Assembly (NCBI GenBank): GCA_002435595.1
Contig: DJBL01000057.1
Coordinates: forward strand, 1 to 11,093
Reading direction: 5' to 3'
Length of the DNA: 11,093 nucleotides
Source of the DNA: Stenotrophomonas maltophilia
GTDB lineage: Bacteria; Pseudomonadota; Gammaproteobacteria; Xanthomonadales; Xanthomonadaceae
Shown here: piece by piece, positions 1 through 8,751 of the stretch
Layout of the letters: each line of letters opens with the position of its first letter
Numbering within the stretch: the first letter of the stretch is position 1
Made by a program: the position numbers and the translations under genes
Notes under the pieces: model-generated
The model's database searches: none
Told to the model about the DNA's origin: nothing
The model's input: the letters and a program-made list of their open reading frames with translations, nothing else

Positions 1-2324
1 CGCAGCGGACCGATCCGCGCGGTGCCCGGCGAGGTCGGGGCGACCGTGGGCGCCACCCGTACGCGGCACGGCCCCTGCGGCCGCTGCACCCGCAGCTCGG
101 TCGGCAGCGGTACGTCTTCCAGATAGGTTTCCCCGTCGTACCCCACCGTGGCGTTGCGTCCGTCCGGCAGCAGCACGCTGCTGCCCACCGGCAGCGGTAC
201 GCCGTCGGCATCCTGCAGCACCACGCTCCAGGCCTGGGTGCGGCGCAGCCCAAAATCCACGCCCACCCCGGCACTTTGGCGCGGGGTGACCCAGGTATCG
301 ACGCGGTCGGCGCGCATGTCCGCGGGCAGGTCCAGGGTGTCGATGGACACGCGGTTGCGCTGCCAGGACAGCAGCGAGGTGACCAGCAGCAGGCCGTTGC
401 GGTCGGTGCTGCCGATCAGCCGGTTCTCCAGCCGCACCGGGATGCCGGCATGGCCATCGGTGGAGACCAGCGCGAAGGCATCGGACACCTCGCGCGCGGC
501 GAACAGGTGCCCGCCCATCCACACCACGCTGCCGCTGGCACTGGCGTAGCCGTAGTCGAACTCCCCCTGGCGCGCGTATCCCAGCGAGTAGCGCCCCACC
601 TGGTTGAGCCACCCCAGTTCGGCCAGCCCGCCGCCGCCATCGTCGCCGCCGCGCGCCTGCACGCGCCAGCCATACCCACCCTGGCTGCCGTCGCCCGGCA
701 CGGGTTGGGAGAGGTCGGCGACATAGGTCATGCGCTCGCCATTGCGCTGCGCCGAAACGCTGCTCTGGCGATTGCGGCCCAGCGCGGCCGACACCGACAG
801 GTAGGCGCTGCGGTCGTCGCTGTCGGAGAGGTTCTGGTTGAAGGACAGGTAGGCCGACCAGCGATCGCCGAAGCTGCGCGACCAGAACAGGCTGGCGTAG
901 CGGTTGTCCTCGCCGTCGGGATAGCGCAGGCGCAGGTAGCTGGCGCTGAGCGAGCCGGCGCGTTCCAGGTTGACGCCCACGGTGGCCTGTTCGCTGATGT
1001 CTGGCGGCAGGGTGTCCTGCAGCGCCCCCAGGTCGCGGTAGTCGCCGTGGCTGCGCCGGGTGAGCAGGTTGAGGTTGAAGCGACGGTTGTTCCAGCTGTA
1101 GCCGAAGGAGTATTGGCCGCCCTGCAGCCCGTCCAGGCGGCTGTGCGCGTAGGCGGCATTGAGCACGCCGGCACCGCCCAGCAGCCACCAGCCGCCGGCA
1201 CCGCCATTGAGCACCCCGCCACCGCCTTCCAGGTGCGCCTCGGCGGTGAAGCGGTCGCTGGCCCCGTAGCGCCAGGTTGCGCTGCCGATCACCGGTGCCT
1301 CATAGCCGAACGAGCGGATGCCGTAATCGCGCCGCATCCTGCCGATGCCGGCCGACCAGTCCGACAGGCCTTTGGCGAGCAGCTGCTGGGCGCCGTAAAA
1401 GGCGAAGTCCAGGGTCTGCATGCGGCCGAACGCATCGGTGATGACCACCTGGGCATTGCCGGTGCCGTTGATGCCCGGTTGTGCGGCCAGCTGGAACGGG
1501 CCGACCGGGACCTCGCCGTTGTACTGGCGCAGCCCATCCACGTACAGCTCCACCGTGGACGGGACCACCGCCTCGCCGAGGAAGCGCGGCGTCGGCGTCA
1601 GTACGCGGTAGGGCTGCAGGCCGTAGTTGCGCCCGATCTGCACCCCGCCCATGCGCACCGGCCGGCTCCAGTCGACAAAGCCGCTGTAGAAGTCACCCAC
1701 GGTGAGGGTGACCGCCGCATCGGGAAAATCCAGCCGCCAGGCGGTATCCAGGCGCACGCTCTCGCCACGCCACTGGCGCTGCGCCGGGTCCTGGTAGTTG
1801 CGCAGCAGCGCGCTGGACTCGAACACCCCGTTGCCCAGCCCGAACAGGCGCAGTTCGGTGGTCAGGGCGAGGTTGCCGCCGCCCTCGTTGTGGCTGCCGT
1901 AGAGGTCGTAGTTGAGCAGTGCGCCGGGTGAGGCCGCCGCGGCCGGCGCGGTTTCGGCGGGGCGCTCCAGCCGCGTGGTCGGCAGCGACAACTGTTCCAG
2001 TGGCACGTCCAGCGCCAGCGTCTGCAGGCCGGCGTCATAGCGCACCACCACCCCGCTGAGCTGGTCCAGCGCGACCGGCTCCTCGCCGCGCGCCGCGAAG
2101 CCGAGCTGGCGCAGCGTCGCCGCCGAGGCCATCAGCCGGCCCTGCAGTTCGGTGAAGGGCAGCAGGCCGCGCGGGGCCTGGTTGAGGGTCACCTCCAGGT
2201 ACAGCGTCTGCGCCGCGGTCAGCGGCGTTGGCGGCGGCAGCAGCGCTTCGCCGGAGGCGCCGATGTCGGCGTCGGCGGCCATCGCCGCGCACGGTGCCAG
2301 CGTCGCGGTGAGCAGCATCCGCAC
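1..2324 (-). CDS. Outer-membrane usher of an archaic chaperone-usher pilus (3' end off window)
   Basis: The protein is an outer-membrane pore that accepts chaperone-pilin complexes and threads the growing pilus to the surface. The minus-strand frame stays open from position 2324 to the window edge (774 codons seen). A short signal peptide (MLLTATLAPCAAMA, cleavage before ADAD) is followed by an N-terminal chaperone-binding domain. Next come many Tyr/Arg/Gly-rich alternating strands typical of a beta-barrel, with the usher-family stretch VDGLRQYNGEVPVGPF near residue 262. A C-terminal PapC_C-like domain with LPVGSSVLLPDG lies near residue 710. The usual family size is about 800-850 residues, so only a few residues are probably missing. 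I chose the GTG start at 2324 because TGAGG lies 5 nt upstream, overlapping the chaperone stop. An ATG at 2318 and an in-frame ATG at 2381, inside the chaperone gene and lacking a clear ribosome binding site, are alternatives. The neighbouring SCU pilin points to the Csu-like (archaic) class. Identification is confident; the exact start is not. Confidence 0.9.
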   Translation of the reverse strand, partial: MRMLLTATLAPCAAMAADADIGASGEALLPPPTPLTAAQTLYLEVTLNQAPRGLLPFTELQGRLMASAATLRQLGFAARGEEPVALDQLSGVVVRYDAGLQTLALDVPLEQLSLPTTRLERPAETAPAAAASPGALLNYDLYGSHNEGGGNLALTTELRLFGLGNGVFESSALLRNYQDPAQRQWRGESVRLDTAWRLDFPDAAVTLTVGDFYSGFVDWSRPVRMGGVQIGRNYGLQPYRVLTPTPRFLGEAVVPSTVELYVDGLRQYNGEVPVGPFQLAAQPGINGTGNAQVVITDAFGRMQTLDFAFYGAQQLLAKGLSDWSAGIGRMRRDYGIRSFGYEAPVIGSATWRYGASDRFTAEAHLEGGGGVLNGGAGGWWLLGGAGVLNAAYAHSRLDGLQGGQYSFGYSWNNRRFNLNLLTRRSHGDYRDLGALQDTLPPDISEQATVGVNLERAGSLSASYLRLRYPDGEDNRYASLFWSRSFGDRWSAYLSFNQNLSDSDDRSAYLSVSAALGRNRQSSVSAQRNGERMTYVADLSQPVPGDGSQGGYGWRVQARGGDDGGGGLAELGWLNQVGRYSLGYARQGEFDYGYASASGSVVWMGGHLFAAREVSDAFALVSTDGHAGIPVRLENRLIGSTDRNGLLLVTSLLSWQRNRVSIDTLDLPADMRADRVDTWVTPRQSAGVGVDFGLRRTQAWSVVLQDADGVPLPVGSSVLLPDGRNATVGYDGETYLEDVPLPTELRVQRPQGPCRVRVAPTVAPTSPGTARIGPL

Positions 2325-2329
2325 GCAGG

Positions 2330-2334
2330 CCTCA
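2330..2334 (-). promoter_or_regulatory. Ribosome binding site built on a stop codon (usher)
   Basis: TGAGG on the minus strand: its TGA is the stop codon of the chaperone gene. It sits 5 nt before GTG 2324 and 11 nt before ATG 2318, which favours the GTG start. The layout suggests translational coupling of chaperone and usher. Confidence 0.5.
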
Positions 2335-3078
2335 GCGAGCCGCTGGCGCGACGGGCAGCGGCGTCTGGGCCGACTCGCCATTGATCTTTGCCGAGAACGT
2401 GGCGCCCGCCAGGCGGGCGGCCGGGACATCCAGCGGCCAGCGCATGGTCTGGCCGCCGAGGACGTAGCCGATCAGGCCGGGATGGATGATCTGCGGCCGT
2501 TCGACCGTGCCCACGCCGATGTCGGCAAGCTGCGCGTAGCTGTTGCCGCTGTTGTGTACCTCCAGGGCCGGACGCCCGTCATCGAGCCGGGCCAGGCGCG
2601 CCTGCAACGCGTGTTTGAGCGGCTGCTCGCCGGCGGGCTGGATGAACACCGGCATCGAATAGCGCAGCACGAACTGCATGCCGGTGCGGCGTGGGTCCGC
2701 GCTCGGCAGTTCATCCACCACTACCCGGTAGGCGCGCTGGGCGGACGGCGCGGCCGGATCGCTGCGCACCACCCGGATCAACTGCTGCTGGCCGGCGGCC
2801 AGCGACTGCATCGGTGGGCTGACCTGGAGCGCGGTGGTCGGCAGGAGCTGGTCCTGGCCCGTGTCCTGGCGCCACTCGAACACACGCACCTGCACCTGTA
2901 CCGGCGTGGTGCCGCTGTTGGTGAGCCACAGCGCATCGGCGTTCTGCCGCGGCGTCAGCTGCAGCGACGTAGGGGCGACCTGCAGGCTCGCGGCGGTGGC
3001 GCTCCCCATCAGCAGCCACAGCCAGCCAAGGGCCGCGCACCCGAACCGTCCAGGGCTAGGCCCTGCGGAAATCGGCAT
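2332..3078 (-). CDS. Periplasmic pilus chaperone (PapD/CsuC-like)
   Basis: This is a 248-residue secreted chaperone that would hold SCU-type pilin subunits in a donor-strand-complemented state and deliver them to the usher. An N-terminal hydrophobic segment (CAALGWLWLLMGSATA) serves as signal peptide, with mature protein from about ASLQVAPTSLQL. The first immunoglobulin-like domain has the family pattern: an N-terminal beta strand ending SLQL, then TNSGTTPVQVQVRVFEW, QQQLIRVVR and AYRVVVDELP, matching the conserved region around the chaperone active-site strand. A second Ig-like domain follows (LEVHNSGNSYAQL). The length is normal for the family. ATG 3078 has GAGG 6 nt upstream, 8 nt after the pilin stop; a TTG 12 nt further upstream gives a longer frame but would overlap that signal. 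The gene lies between the pilin and usher genes, the expected operon order. The family is clear; the exact subunit partner is inferred from position. Confidence 0.92.
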   Translation of the reverse strand: MPISAGPSPGRFGCAALGWLWLLMGSATAASLQVAPTSLQLTPRQNADALWLTNSGTTPVQVQVRVFEWRQDTGQDQLLPTTALQVSPPMQSLAAGQQQLIRVVRSDPAAPSAQRAYRVVVDELPSADPRRTGMQFVLRYSMPVFIQPAGEQPLKHALQARLARLDDGRPALEVHNSGNSYAQLADIGVGTVERPQIIHPGLIGYVLGGQTMRWPLDVPAARLAGATFSAKINGESAQTPLPVAPAAR

Positions 3079-3084
3079 GGCGGA

Positions 3085-3089
3085 CCTCA
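3085..3089 (-). promoter_or_regulatory. Ribosome binding site built on a stop codon (chaperone)
   Basis: TGAGG on the minus strand; its TGA is the pilin stop codon and GAGG lies 6 nt before ATG 3078. It decides between ATG 3078 and the upstream TTG 3090, which would overlap it. It has the same architecture as the chaperone-usher junction. Confidence 0.55.
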
Positions 3090-3611
3090 ATAGGTGATGG
3101 TGGCGGTGATGGTGTCCTGGTAGTTACCCGCGGCGGCGTTGTTGACGCTGGGGTTGGCGATCTGGCCGTAGACGTTCAGCGTCTGCGCCAGCCCGGTGCC
3201 GATACCGGCGGCGGTATTGGTGCCGCTGGTGGTGCCCCACACGTTGGTATGGGCGGCATCGCGATACAGCTGGTAACCGACGAAGTTGTTGGCGGTCACG
3301 CTGACATCGGTGTTCTTCATGCGCCGGGTGGTGACGTCGTTGGCCGTGCCAGCGTTGGCACCGGCGTTGAGCGCCACCGTATACGGGGTCAGCGCCGAGC
3401 ACTGGGCGGTGATGGTGCCCTGCGCATTGGACGGGGTGGTGGCGGTGGACAGCGCCGAACCGAAGTCCACGTCGGTGGCGGCGGCGGCGGTGATCGTGCA
3501 CGCCTTGGTGATGATGATCTTGACGTTGAACGTGGTGGTGTCGGCCGCGAAGGCGGGCGCCGCCAGGCCGGCCAGGGCCAGGCTCAGTACGGTCGTGCGG
3601 AAAAATCGCAT
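3087..3611 (-). CDS. Spore-coat-U (SCU) domain major pilin, CsuA/B-like
   Basis: This is the secreted structural subunit of an archaic chaperone-usher pilus, 174 residues. A textbook signal peptide (MRFFRTTVLSLALAGLAAPAFA) is followed by the mature start ADTTTFNVKIII. There the alternating hydrophobics F28, V30, I32 and I34 look like the donor strand that would complete the neighbouring subunit. Cys38 (KACTIT) and Cys71 (AQCSAL) are the pair expected to form the family's N-terminal disulfide. The protein ends in a hydrophobic/aromatic strand (ITATITY), as pilins recognised by chaperones do, and is very rich in Ala, Thr and Asn. ATG 3611 was chosen because AAGGAG lies 7 nt upstream; ATG 3617 would leave 1 nt of spacing. 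It is the first gene of the operon, as expected for the most abundant subunit. The family is sure; the role as main rod subunit is inferred. Confidence 0.92.
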   Translation of the reverse strand: MRFFRTTVLSLALAGLAAPAFAADTTTFNVKIIITKACTITAAAATDVDFGSALSTATTPSNAQGTITAQCSALTPYTVALNAGANAGTANDVTTRRMKNTDVSVTANNFVGYQLYRDAAHTNVWGTTSGTNTAAGIGTGLAQTLNVYGQIANPSVNNAAAGNYQDTITATITY

Positions 3612-3618
3612 GGGCATG

Positions 3619-3624
3619 CTCCTT
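3619..3624 (-). promoter_or_regulatory. Strong Shine-Dalgarno of the pilin gene
   Basis: AAGGAG on the minus strand, 7 nt upstream of ATG 3611. It is the strongest ribosome binding site seen in the window, fitting a highly expressed major subunit, and it rules against the ATG at 3617 and the TTG at 3650 as starts. Confidence 0.7.
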
Positions 3625-3685
3625 GGACGAAGGTCCTTGCTGAACAACACGATGCTGCCGGGACTGCTACTGCGGGGGTAACCCG

Positions 3686-3691
3686 GTTATA
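3686..3691 (-). promoter_or_regulatory. Possible -10 box for the pilus operon
   Basis: TATAAC on the minus strand (5 of 6 to the sigma-70 consensus), about 75 nt upstream of the pilin ATG. No recognisable -35 hexamer is found 16-18 nt further upstream, where the DNA is GC-rich. If it is real, the promoter may need an activator. A weak call. Confidence 0.3.
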
Positions 3692-3779
3692 GGGTCGGAC
3701 CTGTAGCGGGGCCGTGAGATTCGGGAAAATCGATGGCCGTTTTCGGCACGATCTGGCGTTACGGGACGTAGATCACATT

Positions 3780-3791
3780 TGTTCATGAACA
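3780..3791. promoter_or_regulatory. Perfect 12-bp palindrome, possible operator
   Basis: TGTTCATGAACA reads the same on both strands. It sits in the 265-bp divergent region, centred about 91 nt upstream of the map start and about 175 nt upstream of the pilin start. It does not match a site I can name: it lacks the spacer of LexA-type GTTC or GAAC boxes. Binding by a dimeric regulator is inference. Confidence 0.35.
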
Positions 3792-3841
3792 TGACCGGCC
3801 CCGCGCCCAAACCCCGGCTGTCAGTGTTCCGGTCCATCCCG

Positions 3842-3869
3842 TTCAGATTGGCCGCGGATCGGCGATAAT
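3842..3869 (+). promoter_or_regulatory. Sigma-70-like promoter of the map-dapE operon
   Basis: The -10 GATAAT (3864-3869, 5 of 6) is preceded by TTCAGA (3842-3847, 4 of 6 to TTGACA) with 16 nt between. Transcription would begin about 3875-3878, that is, on or next to the A of the map ATG at 3877. This predicts a leaderless or near-leaderless mRNA, consistent with the lack of a Shine-Dalgarno in front of map. Confidence 0.55.
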
Positions 3870-3876
3870 GGGCGCC

Positions 3877-4650
3877 ATGAGCGTGAATCTGAAAACCCCC
3901 GAGGAAATCGAACTGATGCGCATCGCCGGCCGCCTGGCCAGCGAGGTGCTCGACATCGTCACCCCCCACGTCAAGCCGGGCGTGACGACCGAAGAGCTGG
4001 ACCGCATCTGCCACGACCACATCATCAACGTGCAGAAGGCCACGCCGGCCAACGTCGGCTACCGGGGCTTCCCGAAGACGGTCTGCACGTCGGTCAACAA
4101 CGTGATCTGCCACGGCATCCCCAGCGAAGCCAAGGTCCTCAAGGACGGCGACATCGTCAACATCGACGTCACCGTGATCAAGGACGGCTGGCACGGCGAC
4201 ACCAGCCGCATGTACTTCGTCGGCACCCCCTCGACGATGGCCAGGCGCCTGGTCGACACCACCTACCAGGCGATGTGGGCCGGCATCCGCGCGGTCAAGC
4301 CGGGCGCCACCCTGGGCGACATCGGCCACGCCATCCAGAGCCTGGCCGAAGGCGAGCGCTTCAGCGTGGTGCGCGAGTACTGCGGGCACGGCATCGGCAA
4401 GGTCTACCACGATGAGCCGCAGGTCGTGCATTACGGCCGCCCGGGCCAGGGCCTGGTGCTGCAGCCGGGCATGACCTTCACCATCGAGCCGATGATCAAC
4501 GAGGGCACCCGCTACAACAAGGTGCTGCCCGATGGCTGGACCGTGGTGACCAAGGATCGCAAGTTGTCGGCGCAGTGGGAGCACATGATCGCGGTCACCG
4601 AGACCGGCGTGGACGTGCTGACCCTCTCGCCCGGCGAATCGCAGGTCTGA
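3877..4650 (+). CDS. map: Methionine aminopeptidase, type I
   Basis: This cytosolic metalloenzyme removes the initiator methionine from nascent proteins when the second residue is small. It has 257 residues with the full pita-bread fold. All expected ligands are present at the same numbers as in E. coli MetAP: H79 (ICHG), D97 (VNIDVT), D108 (HGDTS), H171 (CGHGIG), E204 (TIEPM) and E235 (WEHMIAV). ATG 3877 is preferred because MSVNLKTPEEIE lines up with the E. coli N terminus. An in-frame ATG at 3868 overlaps the presumed -10 box and would lie upstream of the predicted transcript start. No Shine-Dalgarno is seen. It is the first gene of a five-gene cluster; its stop is followed after 2 nt by glnD. 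In many proteobacteria map is also adjacent to glnD. Confidence 0.97.
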   Translation: MSVNLKTPEEIELMRIAGRLASEVLDIVTPHVKPGVTTEELDRICHDHIINVQKATPANVGYRGFPKTVCTSVNNVICHGIPSEAKVLKDGDIVNIDVTVIKDGWHGDTSRMYFVGTPSTMARRLVDTTYQAMWAGIRAVKPGATLGDIGHAIQSLAEGERFSVVREYCGHGIGKVYHDEPQVVHYGRPGQGLVLQPGMTFTIEPMINEGTRYNKVLPDGWTVVTKDRKLSAQWEHMIAVTETGVDVLTLSPGESQV

Positions 4651-4652
4651 GC

Positions 4653-7288
4653 ATGTTGCCGGCGAGCCCGATCCTGGACGCGCCGGCCGATGCCGTCGCC
4701 GACCCCGAGTGGGCGGCGCTGGCCCGCCAGACGTTGCAACAGGCCGATGCGCGCCTGTACCGCCGCTTCGACCAGGGCGACAACATCGAACGCCTGCTGG
4801 CCCTGCGCGCGCGCGCGGCCGACCAGCTGATCCGCATGGCCTGGCAGCGTTGCCTGCCGGGCGACAGCGGGCTGGCCCTGTTCGCGGTGGGCGGCTACGG
4901 TCGCGGCGAGCTGTTCCCGCGCTCGGACATCGACCTGCTGGTACTGGGAGTGCCGGATCACCAGCGTCGCCACGAGGCGGCGCTGGCGCGGCTGTTCGCG
5001 CTGCTCTGGGATTGCGGGTTGCCGGTCAGCCACGCGGTGCGCTCGGCCGACGAATGCGTGCAGGCCAGCGCCGACCAGACGGTGATGACCGCGCTGATCG
5101 AAGCCCGTCCGTTGCACGCCGACGAAGCGGCGCGGCAGGCGCTCAAGCAGGCGGTCAACCACGATGGCCTGTGGCCGCCGCGCGCGTTCTTCCTGGCCAA
5201 GCGCGAGGAACTGCTGGCGCGACACCAGCGCTTTGGCGACACCGCCGACAACCTGGAGCCGGACATCAAGGACGGGCCGGGCGGCCTGCGCGATCTCAAC
5301 ACGCTGGGCTGGATGGCGCTGCGCGCGTTTGGCGTGCGCGACCTGGAGGCGCTGGTCGGGTTGGGCCACCTGGGCGCCGACGAGGCCGCCGCACTCAAGC
5401 GCGAACGCTGCGCGCTGGCCCGGCTGCGCTTTGGCCTGCACCTGGTGGCCAACCGGCCTGAAGAACGCCTGCGCTTTGATTACCAGAAGACGCTGGCGGC
5501 GCGGCTGGGCTTCGAGGATGACGTGGAAAGCCTGGCGGTGGAAAAAATGATGCAGGGGTTCTACCGCAGCGCCAGCGTGGTGCGACGGATCAGCGACCGC
5601 CTGCTGCAACGCTTCGAGGAACAGTTCGACGGCGAGGCCGTGCCCGAGCCGGTGAGCGTGGGCTTCTCGCTGCGCCGCGGTTACCTGGCCGCCAACGATC
5701 CGCGCTGGCCGCAGAACGATATCGAGCAGGTGTTCGCGCTGTTTGCCAGCTGGGCCTACAACCCGGACGTGCGCGGCCTGCATTCGCTGACCGCGCGCGC
5801 GCTGGCCGAAGCCCTGCCCGAGCTCGCCGCCTACACCGACGCCCCTGCATCGGCACGCGAGCAGTTCCTGGCATTGCTGCGCAGCCCGCGCGCGGTCGAC
5901 ACGCTGGCGCGGATGGCGCGGCTGGGCGTGCTGGGGCAGTGGATCCTGGCGTTCGCGCAGGTGTCCGGGCGCATGCAGTTCGACCTGTTCCATGTGTATA
6001 CGGTGGACCAGCACACCTTGATGGTGCTGCGGAACATCGGCCTGTTTTCCAGCAGTCGCGCCGACGAACGTTTTTCGATCGCCCACGAAGTGTGGCCGCG
6101 CCTGCGCAAGCCGGAGCTGCTGCTGCTGGCCGGGCTGTTCCATGACATCGCCAAGGGCCGCGGCGGCGACCATTCCGAGCTGGGCGCGGTCGACGCACGC
6201 CAGTTCTGCCAGGCGCACCAGCTCAGCAGCTCGGACACCGAACTGGTGGCCTGGCTGGTCGAGCAGCACCTGCGCATGTCCGTCACCGCGCAGAAGCAGG
6301 ACATTTCCGATCCGGAGGTGATCCACCGCTTCGCCACCCTGGTGGCCAGCCGCGACCGCCTGGACTACCTGTACCTGCTGACCTGCGCCGACATCGCCGG
6401 GACCAGCCCCAAGCTGTGGAACGCCTGGAAGGACCGCCTGCTGGCCGACCTGTACTTCGCCGCGCGCCGCGCGCTGCGCGACGGCCTGGAAAACCAGATG
6501 CCGGCGGCCGAGCGCGTGGCCGAGGCGCGTGATTCGGTGCGTGCCCTGGTGCGCGAGCGTGGCTACGACGATGCCACCATCGACCGCCAGTTCACGGTGA
6601 TGCCCGATGAGAGTTTCATCCGGCTGCGTCCGGAGCAGCTGGCCTGGCAGGCCGCCGCGCTGGTGCCGGTCAAGCAGGGCCAGACCCTGGTCAAGGTGCG
6701 CCGGATCACCCCGGACGACCACGCGCTGGAAGTATTCGTGCACTCGCCGGACCGCGACGGCCTGTTCGCGGCGATCGTGATGACCCTGGACCGCAAGGGC
6801 TACGGCATCCACCGCGCGCGCGTACTCGATGGCCCGGTCGACACCATCTTCGATACCTTCGAGGTGACGCCGGCCGACAGCTTCGCCGATGGCGATGCGC
6901 CGCGCCTGGAGGCAGCCCTGCGCGAGGCGCTGGCCGGCGACCTGACCCGGCTGCGCCCCTCGCGGCGGGTCATTCCGCGGCAACTGCGGCATTTCCGTTT
7001 CGCCCCGCGCATCGAGTTCCGCGATGGCAGCGACGGCAGCCCGGGCACCCGCTTCAGCCTGGTCGCCCCCGATCGTCCCGGGCTGCTGGCCGACGTGGCC
7101 TTCGTGCTGCGTAACCAGCGCCTGCGCGTGCATGACGCGCGCATCGCCACCTTCGGCGAGCGCGCCGAAGACATGTTCGTGATCAGCGATGAACACGACC
7201 ACCCCCTTACCGAATCCGCCAGACAGCAGTTGCACGACGCGATGCTGGCCTGCCTGGACCCTGATCGAAACGCCGGAGACCCCCACTG

Positions 7289-7289
<1 letters not shown>
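4653..7289 (+). CDS. glnD: PII uridylyltransferase / uridylyl-removing enzyme
   Basis: This bifunctional nitrogen sensor adds UMP to PII proteins (GlnB/GlnK) at low glutamine and removes it at high glutamine, thereby controlling glutamine synthetase and nitrogen-regulated transcription. It has 878 residues (E. coli about 890). Domains in order: a nucleotidyltransferase with GGYGRGELFPRSDIDLL at residues 80-96 (catalytic D92 and D94), and a GlnD-specific helical linker. Then comes an HD hydrolase domain with H454 in VDQHTLM and H497-D498 in LFHDIAKGRGGDHSE. Two ACT domains follow, near residues 690-760 (VHSPDRDGLFAAI) and 800-876 (VAPDRPGLLADVAF), which bind glutamine in the family. ATG 4653 lies 2 nt after the map stop, with AGG 7 nt upstream; the frame opens 26 codons earlier inside map, but that extension has no family support. 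The stop overlaps the dapD start by one base. All active-site motifs look intact. Confidence 0.97.
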
Positions 7290-8380
<1,091 letters not shown>

Positions 8381-8388
8381 GTCCGGCC

Positions 8389-8751
8389 ATGACCACCACC
8401 GTGTACGGGTTGAAGAACTGCGACACCTGCCGCAAGGCCACCAAGTGGCTGGATCGTTTCGCGGTGCCGTATGAGTTTGTCGACTACCGCCAGGCCCCGC
8501 CGTCTCCGCAGATGCTGATCGCGTGGGCCGGGCAGGCCGGCGGCTTTGCCGCGCTGGTCAACAAGTCCTCCACCACCTGGCGGCAGCTGCCGGACAACCG
8601 CAAGGCGGCCGCCTCCGATGCCGAATGGAAGCTGCTGCTGCGCGAGCATCCGCAGCTGATCAAGCGCCCGGTGGTGGTCAGCGCCGATGGCGTGATGACC
8701 CAGGGCTTCACCGACAACGGCTTCAAGCAGCGGTTCGGGGTGGGCGCGTGA
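8389..8751 (+). CDS. ArsC/Spx-fold thioredoxin-like protein (YffB-like)
   Basis: This is a 120-residue cytosolic protein of the ArsC/Spx/MgsR family. It starts with a beta strand and YGLKNCDTCRKA (residues 6-17), contains TTWRQL (62-67), and ends with the family block IKRPVV (91-96) followed by GFTDNGFKQRF. It resembles E. coli YffB, which also lies just upstream of dapE, but the N-terminal motif here is C11-x-x-C14, as in Spx, where I recall YffB having a single cysteine. Arsenate reduction is unlikely given the housekeeping context. A redox or glutathione-linked role is possible but unproven. ATG 8389 lies 8 nt after the dapD stop; TGAG, formed partly by that stop, is 7 nt upstream. The stop overlaps the dapE GTG by 4 nt. 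Family is confident; function is unknown. Confidence 0.88.
   Translation: MTTTVYGLKNCDTCRKATKWLDRFAVPYEFVDYRQAPPSPQMLIAWAGQAGGFAALVNKSSTTWRQLPDNRKAAASDAEWKLLLREHPQLIKRPVVVSADGVMTQGFTDNGFKQRFGVGA

Noticed and set aside
276..1931. 551-codon open frame on the plus strand
   Set aside because: It is fully antisense to the usher gene, with low-complexity Ala/Val/Gln/His composition and no recognisable domain. Long antisense frames are expected in GC-rich codon-biased DNA.
3612..3650. Upstream TTG and ATG starts for the pilin (MLFSKDLRPRSMPM...)
   Set aside because: These would place charged residues before the signal peptide and put the AAGGAG ribosome binding site inside or against the coding region. 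ATG 3611 has ideal spacing.
3761..3778. CRP/Clp-like site around TCACA in the divergent region
   Set aside because: Only one half-site is good; the other half (CGGGA instead of TGTGA) matches 3 of 5, so it is not supportable.
4575..4652. 26-codon upstream extension of glnD inside map
   Set aside because: The extension is Arg/Asp-rich, unlike GlnD N termini, and overlaps conserved map codons; ATG 4653 gives the normal family length.
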